Below are positions 1 through 7,516 of a stretch of DNA of 12,400 nt, in pieces (within the stretch, counting starts at the first letter, position 1; each line of letters starts with the position of its first letter). Position numbers and translations under genes: made by a program. The stretch is from JBECKS01 sp040235395. GTDB lineage: Bacteria; Pseudomonadota; Gammaproteobacteria; Pseudomonadales; JBECKS01. Under the pieces are notes generated by a model. That model made no database searches and was not told the origin of the DNA. It worked only from the letters and a program-made list of their open reading frames with translations. The DNA lies in assembly GCA_040235395.1 (NCBI GenBank), contig JBECKS010000068.1, forward strand, positions 1 through 12,400, read 5' to 3'.

Positions 1-1163
1 GAAATATAAGTAGTAGCAATAGAGTTTTCAGTCATTGGTCGCTCTTCACCTAATAATTCTTCCTGAATCCAGCGTCTAAACATATTCACTTTTTCAAATC
101 CTTTAGGGGCATCATTATAGAAACGATACTCTGCTTCCTGAAAAAATACCCGACGATCCTGGGTATGCAGGTTCCAGGTCTGAGCCACCATACCCCACGG
201 ATACATCAAACCAAAAACATGCTTGGTATCAAATCGAAAACCTTTCCAGTCACGTTCAGGCATATAGATATTCAATGTCCACTCAGTTACTTCGTCTTCA
301 ATAGGTGTTGTTGTATGAATGACTAATGCCTCAAAGCCTCTCACATCCACGGTATTAATATGAATACCCAAACCATGGAACTCAGAATCCATGACCATTT
401 CCAACTTGTTATCCTTAACAGGCAACTTGAAAGGACCAATCTTGCTTGGAATTTCTACCGTCATGGTGTTCTTGGTCTTAAAACGATGTTTTTCGTAATA
501 GGCCTGTGGTGTAGAACGATATTTATCTGCATCGTGCAGCAACATGAAATGTTGATCGTCTACAATATTTTCATGAAGTGGCGCCATGTGTGTTGGTGTA
601 ATTGAACGAGCGTGTGCACGTCTTGTCAGATGACTCACATCAGGTAAATCCAGTTCCCATTTTGGTTCGCCAATTCCGTTCTCGGCACTGGCATCAAACC
701 AGAACATAATCAAGCCATTCACTTCTTCAACAGGATAAATCGGAATACAGTTTGCTGGATCGTTTCTAAATTCCTTCGGACCACTTTGGGGAACACCATT
801 ATCAAACTGGTATTTGTGATAACCGCACTGAATCTTTCCATCAACGACCTGACCCAAACCACCGCTGAACAAACCATCCATGTGCGTACAACGATTGGAA
901 TGAATTACTGGCTTACCTTCTTTATTTCGATAAGCAACCAGATCAATGCCATTTAATTTCTTATGAACAAGTTCGCCCTCTTCCAGATCCTTAGAAGGTA
1001 CAAACAGATACCAACCATCAAAATAGCGCGGGAATTTTCCATGGCGTTTTTCGTAATTGGATTTTGGTAAAAAATGCTGTGAATCCTTAAAAAAATTATG
1101 AATGAACAAACGCGTAATGAACTGCGCAAAGAAAGCTTTGTTCTCTACGTCTCTAACTCTCAT
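1..1163 (-). CDS. Rieske [2Fe-2S] non-heme iron oxygenase, alpha-subunit type (3' end outside window)
   Basis: The reading frame is open from an ATG at 1163 to the left edge (387 codons, no stop), so the C-terminus is missing, probably by little. The Rieske cluster site is C92-T-H94 and C113-G-Y-H116, inside a typical 'GWYLFVP...GIDLVAYRN' domain (about residues 45-155). The mononuclear iron site has the canonical N-x2-D-x2-H-x4-H pattern at N199, D202, H205 and H210. D336, in 'TQDRRV', is a candidate third ligand. Such enzymes use O2 and electrons from a reductase to hydroxylate or desaturate ring compounds. The single-chain layout recalls KshA and DAF-36/Neverland sterol oxygenases more than naphthalene-type dioxygenases, but the substrate is unknown. 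No reductase or ferredoxin gene is adjacent in the window. AAGGAGGT at 1175-1168, four bases before the ATG, fixes the start. It lies 189 bp downstream of ccoS on the same strand and probably has its own promoter. Confidence 0.88.
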   Translation of the reverse strand, partial: MRVRDVENKAFFAQFITRLFIHNFFKDSQHFLPKSNYEKRHGKFPRYFDGWYLFVPSKDLEEGELVHKKLNGIDLVAYRNKEGKPVIHSNRCTHMDGLFSGGLGQVVDGKIQCGYHKYQFDNGVPQSGPKEFRNDPANCIPIYPVEEVNGLIMFWFDASAENGIGEPKWELDLPDVSHLTRRAHARSITPTHMAPLHENIVDDQHFMLLHDADKYRSTPQAYYEKHRFKTKNTMTVEIPSKIGPFKLPVKDNKLEMVMDSEFHGLGIHINTVDVRGFEALVIHTTTPIEDEVTEWTLNIYMPERDWKGFRFDTKHVFGLMYPWGMVAQTWNLHTQDRRVFFQEAEYRFYNDAPKGFEKVNMFRRWIQEELLGEERPMTENSIATTYI

Positions 1164-1352
1164 GGTGACCTCCTTGGTGAAAACATCAAAGGACTGGATG
1201 CCTTTGGATGGCTAAAATGTACAAAAATGAAAAAATGTACACATACTCCATTTGAGGTATATATCTAAGTTTCGGATGAAATGTGCAGCTTCACAAAATA
1301 GCAGGATTGGACAACTAAATAGAATTTTTAAAGATAAACAATAAGTTAACAA
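1164..1352 (-). promoter_or_regulatory. Leader and presumed promoter region of the Rieske oxygenase gene
   Basis: The stretch separates ccoS from the Rieske gene, both on the minus strand. Seen directly: a very strong ribosome binding site AAGGAGGT (1175-1168). Just upstream, CATCCAAAGG (1210-1201) can pair with CCTTTGATG (1192-1184), giving a nine-pair stem with one bulge and an eight-base loop. Further upstream are two identical copies of TGTACATTTT on the minus strand (1223-1214 and 1241-1232), 18 bp apart. The TACATT in the nearer copy could be a -10 element, but no convincing -35 lies at the right distance. I see no GC-rich hairpin with a T tract after ccoS, so read-through from the cco operon cannot be excluded. 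Confidence 0.5.
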
Positions 1353-1523
1353 CTAAGACTTCTCAATAGCAGGCGGCTCAAGATCGTCTGCCAAAGGCAA
1401 CACACTGGAGTTATCAAGGTCAATGAACTGGTCATTATCCACCGCCCAGAAAAATAATAGCGCCGCAACCAACACAAACAGCAGCGACAAAGGAATCATC
1501 AAAAGCAGGATATTCATACCCAT
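1353..1523 (-). CDS. ccoS: CcoS, cbb3-type oxidase assembly protein
   Basis: A small membrane protein of 56 residues if read from the ATG at 1523, or 54 from the ATG at 1517 (MNILLLMIP). It has one N-terminal membrane helix followed by 'FFWAVDNDQFIDLD', the hallmark of CcoS, and an acidic tail. CcoS is required for cofactor insertion (hemes and CuB) into cbb3 oxidase in organisms where it has been studied. AAGGA at 1534-1530 sits six bases before the 1523 ATG and twelve before the 1517 ATG. This favours 1523, although most family members begin at the MNIL methionine. Either start overlaps the end of ccoI (stop at 1514-1516), so translation is probably coupled. It is the last gene of the cco cluster. 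Confidence 0.92.
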   Translation of the reverse strand: MGMNILLLMIPLSLLFVLVAALLFFWAVDNDQFIDLDNSSVLPLADDLEPPAIEKS

Positions 1524-3946
1524 TGGAAATCCTTCTTCTGTTCTTTCTGAGCACGTCTTGCACCAATTCTGAAGGCATTCATGACCACGAATAATGAACT
1601 TAAAGACATCCCTATGGCAGCAAGCCAAGGTGGAACCATGCCTAAGGCAGCAAAAGGCACTGCAATCATGTTGTAGAAAAATGCCCATTGTTTATTCTGG
1701 TAAAGAATGTGTTTAGCTTGTTTGGAAACGTCACTTAAATAAACAATATCCATGAGTTTTTCATTACACAAAAGCACATCAGCTTTTGATTTTGCCAACT
1801 CAGCGGCGGAAGCAAAAGATACAGAAACATCTGCACCAGCAAGTACCGGGGCATCATTACTGCCATCACCCAACATCAGAACCTTATGCCCTTCCTGCTT
1901 AAGTGTTTCGAGTTGTTGAAGTTTCTCCCACGGAAGCTGTCTCGCTTTCCATGCAACTCCAAAATTCAGTCTGGCAGCAACTTGTGAAACTCTTTCTCGA
2001 CCATCGCCGCTCATAAGCAAACGCTTGTATCCCTGACGATCAAGTTCCTGCATTAATTCGCTGGCACCTGAACGAATACTTTCCTTGATTTTGAAAACGG
2101 CTAACACACCTAATTCATCAGCAAGCACTACACCTTCTTGTTTTTGATAAGCATCTTTCACAACAAAATCAGGTCGACCCAGAAAATACTGTTTACCATC
2201 TATCACACCACGAATTCCCAAACCATTGAGGAACTCCTGTTCACTAACTTCTAATAACTCTTTATCACAAATCGAGAGGAACGCTTCTGATAAAGGATGT
2301 TGTGAATCTTGCGACAGACTTGCAGCAAGCTTAAAGACAATTTCAGGTGGCATATCTCTGAAACAACACGCCAAATCGACACTGGAATCCGTTAGGGTGC
2401 CTGTTTTGTCGAACACAAAAGTATCAACTGTTAACAAACGAGCCAGTGCATCCGGTTTTAATAATAGAATTCCTTTTGCAGAAAGCACAGAAAGGCTGCG
2501 TGTAATCACTGCAGGCGTTGCAAGCGCAAATGCGCAAGGACATGACACCACTAAAACAGCAAGTGCTGCATCGAAAGCTTTCGATGGATCAATCCAAAGC
2601 CATCCCGCAACAGTTAACAAAGTAAAACATAGAACAGCTAACACAAACTGAGATGCAGTTTTCTCACCTTCCTGAACCAATTGCACCTTACTGGTTTGTG
2701 CTTTCAAACTCAAACTTTGTAAAGCGGTTATAAAAGAATGCTCACTGGATTTTTCAACCCGAATTTCCGCTTCATTCTTCACAAGGCAACCAGACAACAA
2801 AGGAGTACCTGCAATTTTTCTTTGAATATCAAATTCCCCAGTAATAAGCGATTCATCAACATCCAGATTTTCACTTAATAATATCCCATCAACTGGAATC
2901 TGCTCACCTTGCTTAACACGTATCACGTCACCAGCTGTAATCTGGGTTACTCGCACCAGCTCAAACTCTCCTTGTGGATTTTTTCTTTCAACAAATGGTT
3001 TGCTAGCTTTTGAAAGCGATTCCAGACTACTCTGAGCTTTATGACGGGAAAGTAATTCCAGATAACGGCCAAGTAATATCAGGAAAACCAACATACTCAC
3101 CGAATCAAAATAAACCTCACCACCTTCACTGATTGCCTGATAGAAACTGGCGAGATAGGTAAGGAATACCGAAATAGCAATAGGCACATCCATATTCAGA
3201 TTTTTATTGTTGATTGCTTTAAACGCACCTTTAAAAAATGGTTTTGCTGAATACAACACCACAGGAGTCGCTACCAGAAACCCAAGCCATTTGAAAAAAC
3301 TCAAAGTTACCTGATCAAGTTCATTCTCACCAGAAACATAAATGACCAAGGCAAACATCATCGCCTGCATAGTGCCAAAGCCGGCTACCAGAATCTGTTT
3401 TAACAAGGTGTTGCGTTCTTTTTTTCTTAAAGCATCCAGCTCATTGTATTCCATCATTTCTGCTGGATAACCAATTTCAGCAAGACATTGAATAATGGCA
3501 TCCAGTTTTAACTTATCTTTTTTATAAGAAACTGAAACCCTACGCGTTAAGGCATTAACACCTACTTCAACAACACCCGTTAACTGTTTTAAGGCGCGTT
3601 CAACAACCCATGCACAGGAACTGCAATGCAAACCTGGCAGGAAAAGAAAACTTTCGCTGATATTTTCTGAAAGTGTATGACTGAAGTAAGCCTCTTCCAC
3701 TTCGTGAACTGACTTTGAAGAACAACAACAACAGGAACCTTTCTTTTTGTTTCTTGATATTTTAGGACGCGGTAGGCAATAGAAGTCGCCCAGACCTTTT
3801 TCTATTATTTGCGAAGCTGTATCAGCACACGCCTGAGAACAACACACCCTCGCCTCATTTTTCCACTCAACAAAAAATGAAACTCCATCAGAAAATTCAT
3901 TTCCACAATGAAAACAAACCGGTTGCTTTTCCTGATGATCTTTCAT
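1514..3946 (-). CDS. ccoI: CcoI/FixI, copper-transporting P1B-type ATPase for cbb3 oxidase
   Basis: A heavy-metal P-type ATPase of 810 residues (811 from an overlapping GTG at 3949), the usual CcoI length. Numbering is from the GTG. An N-terminal cysteine-rich segment (C12-x2-C15, C36-C37, C41) resembles the metal-binding extension of FixI proteins. An HMA domain follows with C109-S-S-C112. TM helices lie at about 183-300. Then come T370-G-E (actuator), the C470-P-C472 ion site in the membrane, the phosphorylated D514 in DKTGTLT, H551-P552 in the nucleotide domain, and G694-D-G-S-N-D699. The end carries the conserved 'MSLSSLFVVMNAFRI' helix. CcoI moves Cu(I) across the inner membrane toward the CuB site of CcoN. 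A run of four cysteines (73-76) between the N-terminal segment and the HMA domain is unusual. TGATG links it to the upstream ccoH-like stop, and its 3' end overlaps ccoS. Confidence 0.96.
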   Translation of the reverse strand: MKDHQEKQPVCFHCGNEFSDGVSFFVEWKNEARVCCSQACADTASQIIEKGLGDFYCLPRPKISRNKKKGSCCCCSSKSVHEVEEAYFSHTLSENISESFLFLPGLHCSSCAWVVERALKQLTGVVEVGVNALTRRVSVSYKKDKLKLDAIIQCLAEIGYPAEMMEYNELDALRKKERNTLLKQILVAGFGTMQAMMFALVIYVSGENELDQVTLSFFKWLGFLVATPVVLYSAKPFFKGAFKAINNKNLNMDVPIAISVFLTYLASFYQAISEGGEVYFDSVSMLVFLILLGRYLELLSRHKAQSSLESLSKASKPFVERKNPQGEFELVRVTQITAGDVIRVKQGEQIPVDGILLSENLDVDESLITGEFDIQRKIAGTPLLSGCLVKNEAEIRVEKSSEHSFITALQSLSLKAQTSKVQLVQEGEKTASQFVLAVLCFTLLTVAGWLWIDPSKAFDAALAVLVVSCPCAFALATPAVITRSLSVLSAKGILLLKPDALARLLTVDTFVFDKTGTLTDSSVDLACCFRDMPPEIVFKLAASLSQDSQHPLSEAFLSICDKELLEVSEQEFLNGLGIRGVIDGKQYFLGRPDFVVKDAYQKQEGVVLADELGVLAVFKIKESIRSGASELMQELDRQGYKRLLMSGDGRERVSQVAARLNFGVAWKARQLPWEKLQQLETLKQEGHKVLMLGDGSNDAPVLAGADVSVSFASAAELAKSKADVLLCNEKLMDIVYLSDVSKQAKHILYQNKQWAFFYNMIAVPFAALGMVPPWLAAIGMSLSSLFVVMNAFRIGARRAQKEQKKDFQWV
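3719..3735 (-). repeat. Short trinucleotide repeat inside ccoI coding a cysteine run
   Basis: On the plus strand an (AAC)4 run at 3721-3732 reads on the coding strand as consecutive TGT codons, giving residues C73-C76 of CcoI. Simple triplet runs are prone to in-frame length change, so cysteine number here could vary between strains. Confidence 0.6.
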
Positions 3947-4170
3947 CACTTGAACTCTTCTATCACACCACTATTATTAACTGGCACACCCAGAATATAT
4001 TTTTCGCCTTCAACATTGCGCTTCGTTTCAAGATCACTACTAAGAACAATCAAATGAATGCATCCAAAAACCATACCTGCAAAAAGCAATAGCGCAATCC
4101 AGAGCACTGGAACCTGATACCATCTCACCTCTTCAGTGTTTTGATTATTGTTCACTGCGTGCTCATTCAT
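3946..4170 (-). CDS. Short CcoH/FixH-like membrane protein
   Basis: 74 residues from the ATG at 4170. A TTG at 4203 would add 11 lysine-rich residues but has no ribosome site and would overlap ccoP. It has a polar N-terminus, 'VRWYQVPVLW' leading into a single membrane helix (about 20-43), then a short tail with 'EKYILGVPVNN'. The W-Y-x-x-P entry into one helix and the position between ccoP and ccoI suggest the FixH/CcoH role in cbb3 assembly or stability. CcoH proteins are usually about 150-170 residues with a long periplasmic domain, which is missing here. The assignment is therefore mainly by position. It begins 16 bp after the ccoP stop and its TGA overlaps the ccoI start. No frameshifted remainder of a longer FixH is visible, since ccoI follows at once. 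Confidence 0.7.
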   Translation of the reverse strand: MNEHAVNNNQNTEEVRWYQVPVLWIALLLFAGMVFGCIHLIVLSSDLETKRNVEGEKYILGVPVNNSGVIEEFK

Positions 4171-4186
4171 TTTTTTATTCGTCTTC

Positions 4187-5077
4187 TTATTCGTTTTCGC
4201 CAAGTATCCACGCCATGATCATTTTAGTTTGCTCAGTGCTGAGTCTTTCTTTCCAGCCAGGCATCACACCTTTTCTACCTTTTTCAATGCTCGCTTCAAT
4301 GTCAGCTAATTCGCCGCCATATAACCAATCATTATCAGTAAGATCAGGCGCGCCCATTAATTGATTCCCTTTTCCGTCAACGCCATGGCAGGCAACACAA
4401 TTATCAGCAAAATCGCTGGCGCCAACTTTTGCTTCAGCACTACCATGCGCCAAACCTGAAAGACTTCTTACATAATGGGCTAGGTTCTTGATACGACCGT
4501 AACCAAACTGTTTCCACGCAGGCATATAACCACTGCGCCCTTCGTTAATGGAATGCAAAATTGCTTCTTCACTTCCACCATATAGCCAAATCTCATCTCT
4601 GAGCGCTGGCGCACCAACTGCAACGTGCCCTTCTGCTTTCATACCATGACATGCTGAACAGTTATCTTGAAACAACGTTTTCCCTGCCTCCCTAACCTGC
4701 TGATCTAAAAGCAGTTCATTCAAGTTTTTTTCTTGCACATGACGCAGGAGTGGTAAATAAACTTCGTTATTTTTTTCAACACTCCGTGCGTGCTCATTAT
4801 CAGATGTCCACCCAAGACTACCTGCACGATTTCCAAAACCTGGATACTGATAAAGATAAACAAGTGCAAATACTAAAAAGAAAACTGACAGTGCATACCA
4901 CCAGGCAGGCAGTTTTCTTACTGCTTCTTTTAATACGCCATGCGCCCATCGATGACCTGTGGTGCCATCAGAATGGGTAGGAATCTCAACTCGCGTGCCC
5001 CAGAAAAGCAGCACGCAAGCAATGCTTAAATTAATAATAATCAGGCTCACAACCCATAAAGACCAGCCAGCACTCAT
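4187..5077 (-). CDS. ccoP: CcoP, diheme cytochrome c subunit of cbb3 oxidase
   Basis: 296 residues, normal for CcoP. Two N-terminal membrane helices (about 6-27 and 57-77) are followed by a conserved 'YPGFGNRAGSLGWTS' segment. Two cytochrome c domains face the periplasm: C140-S-A-C-H144 with probable Met ligand M185 (GYMPAW), and C227-V-A-C-H231 with M272 (VMPGW). The subunit receives electrons from soluble cytochrome c or bc1 and passes them to CcoO and CcoN. The loop before the second helix reads 'GHRWAHGVLKEAVRKLPAWW'. It departs from the family's usual DG-x-x-E-x-NNPLPRWW motif, keeping only the L-P-x-W-W end. AGGAG eight bases before the ATG supports the start, which overlaps the ccoQ stop as ATGA. 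Confidence 0.96.
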   Translation of the reverse strand: MSAGWSLWVVSLIIINLSIACVLLFWGTRVEIPTHSDGTTGHRWAHGVLKEAVRKLPAWWYALSVFFLVFALVYLYQYPGFGNRAGSLGWTSDNEHARSVEKNNEVYLPLLRHVQEKNLNELLLDQQVREAGKTLFQDNCSACHGMKAEGHVAVGAPALRDEIWLYGGSEEAILHSINEGRSGYMPAWKQFGYGRIKNLAHYVRSLSGLAHGSAEAKVGASDFADNCVACHGVDGKGNQLMGAPDLTDNDWLYGGELADIEASIEKGRKGVMPGWKERLSTEQTKMIMAWILGENE

Positions 5078-5244
5078 TTGTTTTTCTCCTCTGCGAAATC
5101 AACAGCATCCTGCATGGGAATAGACGATAGTTGATCAAAAGTCGGCTTATGACGTTTTTGCCAAACCCAAATCCACATACCAAGAAATGAAACAATCATG
5201 ATGACAATCATCACACCAATCAGGTGGCCCCATATCTCACTCAT
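5074..5244 (-). CDS. ccoQ: CcoQ/FixQ, small cbb3 oxidase subunit
   Basis: A 56-residue protein: MSEIWGHLIG start, one membrane helix (about 7-28) ending in 'GMWIWVWQKR', then a polar tail ending AEEKNK. This single-helix design with W-x-W near the membrane exit and position between ccoO and ccoP is typical of CcoQ, which stabilises the complex, in particular the association of CcoP. GAGGTG lies four bases before the ATG, inside the end of ccoO. The gene overlaps ccoO by 8 bp (5237-5244) and ccoP by 4 bp. Confidence 0.93.
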   Translation of the reverse strand: MSEIWGHLIGVMIVIMIVSFLGMWIWVWQKRHKPTFDQLSSIPMQDAVDFAEEKNK

Positions 5245-5914
5245 CGCTCACCTCACTTTTTTGAGGAACACTTTCTTGCGGTTCACTTTTTTGCGGAACA
5301 TTGTCAATTCCCAAACCTTGCAAGTAAGCAACCAGCGCATCCATTTCTGTTTTACCCATAAGCTGATCTGGTGCTGATTCAATATCAGCATCGGTATACG
5401 GATCACCAAGCACTCGTAAAACTTTCATCCGCTTCTGAATATCCTTTTCATTAATTTTTTTCTTCATCAGCCACGGATAAGAAGGCATGTTGGATTCTGC
5501 ATAAAAAGAACGCGGATTAAGCAAGTGAGCAACTTGCCAGTCATCAGAATATTTTCCACCGATTCTTGCCAGATCTGGCCCTGTTCGTTTTGAACCCCAT
5601 TGATAAGGTCTGTCGTAAACCGATTCAGAAGCAATGGAATAATCACCATAACGTTGAGTTTCAAAACGTAGCTTTCTAATCATTTGCGAATGACACAGAT
5701 AACAACCTTCTCTCACATAAATATCTCTACCTGCCAAACGCAAAGGTGAGTAAGGTTTTACACCTTCCGCTGGTTGCACCTTGTGCGCTTCCATAAACAG
5801 TGGCGTAAGTTCTGCAAGTCCGCCCATGGAAACCATCACCAGAATAAAAATGCCCAGCAACGCAGCATTCTTTTCAATCATTTCTATATGTTTAAATTGA
5901 AGAGGAAATTTCAT
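5237..5914 (-). CDS. ccoO: CcoO, monoheme cytochrome c subunit of cbb3 oxidase
   Basis: 225 residues, close to the usual 200-220. An N-terminal membrane anchor (about 17-36, 'LGIFILVMVSMGGLAELTPL') precedes the periplasmic cytochrome domain. The heme site is C71-Y-L-C-H75 in 'VREGCYLCHSQMIR'. G112-P-D and M143 in 'SNMPSYPW' (probable axial ligand) are canonical CcoO features. It relays electrons from CcoP to the heme b/b3 centre of CcoN. The C-terminal tail after residue 205 contains two copies of VPQKSE (206-211, 216-221) from a short DNA duplication. GAGGTGA nine bases before the ATG is a good ribosome site. The gap to ccoN is 16 bp. Confidence 0.96.
   Translation of the reverse strand: MKFPLQFKHIEMIEKNAALLGIFILVMVSMGGLAELTPLFMEAHKVQPAEGVKPYSPLRLAGRDIYVREGCYLCHSQMIRKLRFETQRYGDYSIASESVYDRPYQWGSKRTGPDLARIGGKYSDDWQVAHLLNPRSFYAESNMPSYPWLMKKKINEKDIQKRMKVLRVLGDPYTDADIESAPDQLMGKTEMDALVAYLQGLGIDNVPQKSEPQESVPQKSEVSDE
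5253..5300. repeat. Imperfect tandem repeat at the ccoO 3' end
   Basis: TCACTTTTTTGAGGAACA (5253-5270) recurs as TCACTTTTTTGCGGAACA (5283-5300), one mismatch in 18 bases, with a 30-bp period. It encodes the repeated VPQKSE in the CcoO tail. Confidence 0.8.
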
Positions 5915-5930
5915 AAGGATTACTCACCTC

Positions 5931-7415
5931 TTATGGTCTTTCCGGTTCAGGAATGGGAACCGGAATAGGTTTGATTAAATGGGCGCGTGCTGGCGCTGCG
6001 GTATACCAGAGATTCCATAACATGAAGAACATGCCGACCAGCGTCATAAAACCACCTAACCAGCGCAGCATGTACATGGGTTGAATTTCAACAAAGGCTT
6101 CCATGAAGGAATAAGTTAGCGAACCATTAGGTTCAGTAGCTTGCCACATCAAACCTTCCCTGATACCAGCGAACCACATCGACATAACATACAAAAGCGT
6201 GCCACCCAGATGTAACCAGAAATGAATTTCCATCGCTTTTCTAGAATACATTGGTTGACCTAATGCACGCGGTGCCATGGCATAAAGCGACCCAATCGTA
6301 ATCATCGCAACCCAACCCAAAGCACCCGAATGCACGTGTGCTACAGTCCAGTCTGTATAGTGAGAAAGCGCGTTCACTGATTTGATGGCCATCATCGAGC
6401 CTTCAAAAGTTGCCGCACCGTAAAACACCAACGCAAGAATCATGAACTTGGCAGCAGGATCTGTTTTCAATTTGTGCCAGGAACCATTAAAGGTCATCAA
6501 ACCGTTTGCCGCTGAACCCCAACTTGGCATGATAAGAATAAGCGAGAACACCATGCCCACTGACTGCACCCAATCTGGCAAAGCGGTGTAAAGCAAATGA
6601 TGCGAACCTGCCCACATATAAACAGAAATCAGCGCCCAGAAATTCACAATAGAAAAACGGTAACTCCACAATGGCTGCTCTGCTTGTCTTGGCACGAAGT
6701 AATACATCATGCCAAGGAATCCAGCAGTTAAGAAAAATGCCACCGCGTTGTGGCCATACCACCATTGCACCATGGCATCCACTGCACCTGAATAAACGGG
6801 ATAGGATTTTGTGAAAGAAACAGGAATCGCAATGTTGTTTACAATATGCAGCAAGGCAACAGCGACAATAAAAGCGCCGTAGTACCAGTTAGCAACATAA
6901 ATATGTTTAATTTTTCTTCTGGTGAGCGTAACAAAAAACACCAAAGCAAAACTCACCCATACCACGGCAATCAGAATATCAATCCACCACTCAGGTTCCG
7001 CGTATTCCTTGCTTTGGGTCATACCTAAGGGCACGGTTACCATTGAAAGTACACAGATTAACTGCCAGCCCCAGAACGTAGCATGCGCCAGTTTTTCCAA
7101 AGCCAAACGGGTATGACCTGTTCGCTGCACTACGTAATAACAGGTACCCATAAGGGCAGAACCACCAAAGGCGAAAATCACACCAAAGGTATGTACTGGT
7201 CTTAAATGACTATAGGTAAGAATTGGTAAATCAAAATTAAGCGTTGGCCAGAATAACTGGGCTGCAATAAACACACCCACCGACATACCAATACTTCCCC
7301 ATACAACCGCAGCGAGAAGAAAAAGACGAACAACGTGGTCGTTATAATATTCCGACACGTCTTTGATTTGATTATTCATAGAGAAAGGATTCCAGATGGA
7401 GTTGAAAACTGGCAT
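5931..7415 (-). CDS. ccoN: CcoN, catalytic subunit I of cbb3-type cytochrome c oxidase
   Basis: 494 residues with about 12 membrane helices; a start at M13 (ATG 7379) would give 482. It reduces O2 to water at the heme b3-CuB centre. Ligands match the family: H75 in 'RPVHTF' (heme b), H222 in 'WWYGHNAV' and H272-H273 (CuB), Y266 six residues before the HH pair (the cross-linked tyrosine position), and H360/H362 in 'TVAHVHSG' (heme b3 and heme b). The 147-, 50- and 6-residue spacings equal those of the Pseudomonas stutzeri enzyme as I recall them. The HH motif reads WAGSHH instead of the common WAGPHH. Neither candidate start has a clear Shine-Dalgarno sequence. First gene of the cluster, preceded by an FNR-like box. 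Confidence 0.97.
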   Translation of the reverse strand: MPVFNSIWNPFSMNNQIKDVSEYYNDHVVRLFLLAAVVWGSIGMSVGVFIAAQLFWPTLNFDLPILTYSHLRPVHTFGVIFAFGGSALMGTCYYVVQRTGHTRLALEKLAHATFWGWQLICVLSMVTVPLGMTQSKEYAEPEWWIDILIAVVWVSFALVFFVTLTRRKIKHIYVANWYYGAFIVAVALLHIVNNIAIPVSFTKSYPVYSGAVDAMVQWWYGHNAVAFFLTAGFLGMMYYFVPRQAEQPLWSYRFSIVNFWALISVYMWAGSHHLLYTALPDWVQSVGMVFSLILIMPSWGSAANGLMTFNGSWHKLKTDPAAKFMILALVFYGAATFEGSMMAIKSVNALSHYTDWTVAHVHSGALGWVAMITIGSLYAMAPRALGQPMYSRKAMEIHFWLHLGGTLLYVMSMWFAGIREGLMWQATEPNGSLTYSFMEAFVEIQPMYMLRWLGGFMTLVGMFFMLWNLWYTAAPARAHLIKPIPVPIPEPERP

Positions 7416-7428
7416 TAAAAAATGCTCG

Positions 7429-7477
7429 CACTGGAATTTTAAATCGATTGGATTTTTCGCTTATTGATATGAAACAA
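7429..7477 (-). promoter_or_regulatory. FNR/ANR-type box and promoter of the cco operon
   Basis: TTGATATGAAACAA at 7464-7477 matches the FNR/ANR consensus TTGAT-N4-ATCAA at 9 of 10 positions. On the minus strand TAAAAT (7441-7436) can serve as the -10, which places transcription start near 7429. The box centre (7470.5) then lies 41.5 bp upstream, the class II activator position. Oxygen-responsive FNR/ANR control of cbb3 operons is well established. The resulting leader is only about 14 bases if ATG 7415 is used, or about 50 bases if ATG 7379 is used. Confidence 0.72.
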
Positions 7478-7516
7478 ACTAAAGTAAGGGAACAAAGATA
7501 AACAAATTAAAAATAA

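Noticed and set aside
1524..1688. Upstream extension of the ccoS frame (cysteine-rich N-terminus)
   Set aside because: It lies inside ccoI in another frame and has no family resemblance; CcoS starts at 1523 or 1517.
2226..2651. 141-codon plus-strand frame antisense to ccoI
   Set aside because: It is a shadow of the strongly conserved ccoI coding strand, with no ribosome site or recognisable domain.
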